A stretch of 6,983 bases of DNA, from positions 1 through 6,983 of the forward strand of contig JAITRV010000101.1 of assembly GCA_031288215.1 (NCBI GenBank), given 5' to 3'. The position numbers were made by a program, and so were the translations under genes. Shown here in pieces: positions 6,846-6,983 of this stretch. The notes beneath the pieces are model-generated. The model saw only the letters and a list, made by a program, of their open reading frames with translations. It made no database searches and was not told the origin of the DNA. The DNA comes from Spirochaetaceae bacterium (lineage in GTDB: Bacteria > Spirochaetota > Spirochaetia > Treponematales > Breznakiellaceae). Positions within the stretch are counted from its first letter, which is position 1. Every line of letters begins with the position of its first letter.

Positions 6846-6904
6846 GGGTCGTTGATGAAATATACTCAACCGATCGCCTCATAGACAAAGCAATCAAATC
6901 AAGG

Positions 6905-6938
6905 TACTATTGAGAATACTTACGATTGAAAATAGTAT
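6905..6938 (+). promoter_or_regulatory. Candidate promoter with overlapping dyad
   Basis: TTGAGA (6910-6915) and TAGTAT (6933-6938) are spaced 17 bp apart and could be -35 and -10 boxes, placing the transcript start near 6945 with a very short leader. The -10 match is only moderate. The stretch also holds a perfect 7-bp dyad, TACTATT (6905-6911) and AATAGTA (6931-6937), which overlaps both boxes and could be a repressor site. Confidence 0.4.
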
Positions 6939-6945
6939 TGCATAG

Positions 6946-6953
6946 AAAAGGAG
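6946..6953 (+). promoter_or_regulatory. Strong ribosome binding site for downstream gene
   Basis: AAAAGGAG ends 8 bases before the ATG at 6962. It is the best Shine-Dalgarno sequence in the window, and it fixes the start of the truncated gene at the right edge. Confidence 0.8.
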
Positions 6954-6961
6954 CAATAACC

Positions 6962-6983
6962 ATGAAATTCTTTTTTGTTTTCA
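6962..6983 (+). CDS. Start of a downstream gene, 3'-partial, probably exported
   Basis: Only seven codons and one base are present (MKFFFVF). One Lys followed by a run of Phe/Val fits the start of a signal peptide or membrane anchor. It has its own promoter candidate and a strong ribosome binding site, so it is probably a transcription unit separate from the MAF operon. The product cannot be named. Confidence 0.7.

Noticed and set aside
6743..6870. Integron attC site
   Set aside because: Long imperfect palindromes are present, but I could not find the paired RYYYAAC and GTTRRRY core sites in the proper arrangement.
6714..6884. Independent small gene of 56 codons
   Set aside because: There is no ribosome binding site, the frame runs through inverted repeats, and the peptide has no recognisable features. 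It is kept only as a finding about the gene 4 end.

Overview
The window looks like a piece of a spirochaete chromosome, most likely a Treponema-like species from the GC-richer, gut-associated branch. This rests on the overall protein set (a long acidic low-complexity protein, a two-lobed hypothetical and two MptE-like/MAF proteins in one tight operon), the GC-rich genes and the AT-rich, hairpin-filled intergenic stretch. It is an inference from recognition, not from a database search.

Layout: positions 1-6692 hold one operon of four same-strand genes with no gaps. The genes overlap by 1, 4 and 8 nt (TAATG, ATGA, and ATGGATAG), so translation is probably coupled. Gene 1 (1-2364, open at the left edge) encodes a very acidic Asp/Glu/Pro-rich protein with a predicted coiled coil and a distinct helical C-terminus. 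Gene 2 (2364-3461) is an unrecognised two-lobed protein with an Ala/Pro/Lys/Glu repeat linker. Genes 3 (3458-4996) and 4 (4989-6692) are divergent paralogues of the MptE-like/motility-associated factor (DUF115, MAF_flag10) family. Their key motifs line up with nearly identical spacing. The best guess is a cytoplasmic glycosyl-transfer system, possibly for flagellin or another surface protein, with genes 1 and 2 as lineage-specific partners. No substrate can be read from the sequence.

Three of the four genes carry their own, unrelated, in-frame tandem repeats: 39-bp and 18-bp units in gene 1, 36-bp in gene 2 and 18-bp in gene 3. All are multiples of three, so they should vary in length without breaking the frames.

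Positions 6693-6961 form an intergenic region densely packed with inverted repeats. A 14-bp-arm palindrome contains the gene 4 stop codon. A 9-bp outer helix encloses two further hairpins, and GC-rich hairpins lie on both sides. This looks like an inserted extragenic palindromic element or a structured transcript end. It is followed by an AT-rich promoter-like stretch with a dyad, a strong ribosome binding site and the first seven codons of another gene (start MKFFFVF, probably an exported protein). No RNA gene, CRISPR array, transposase or phage gene was found.
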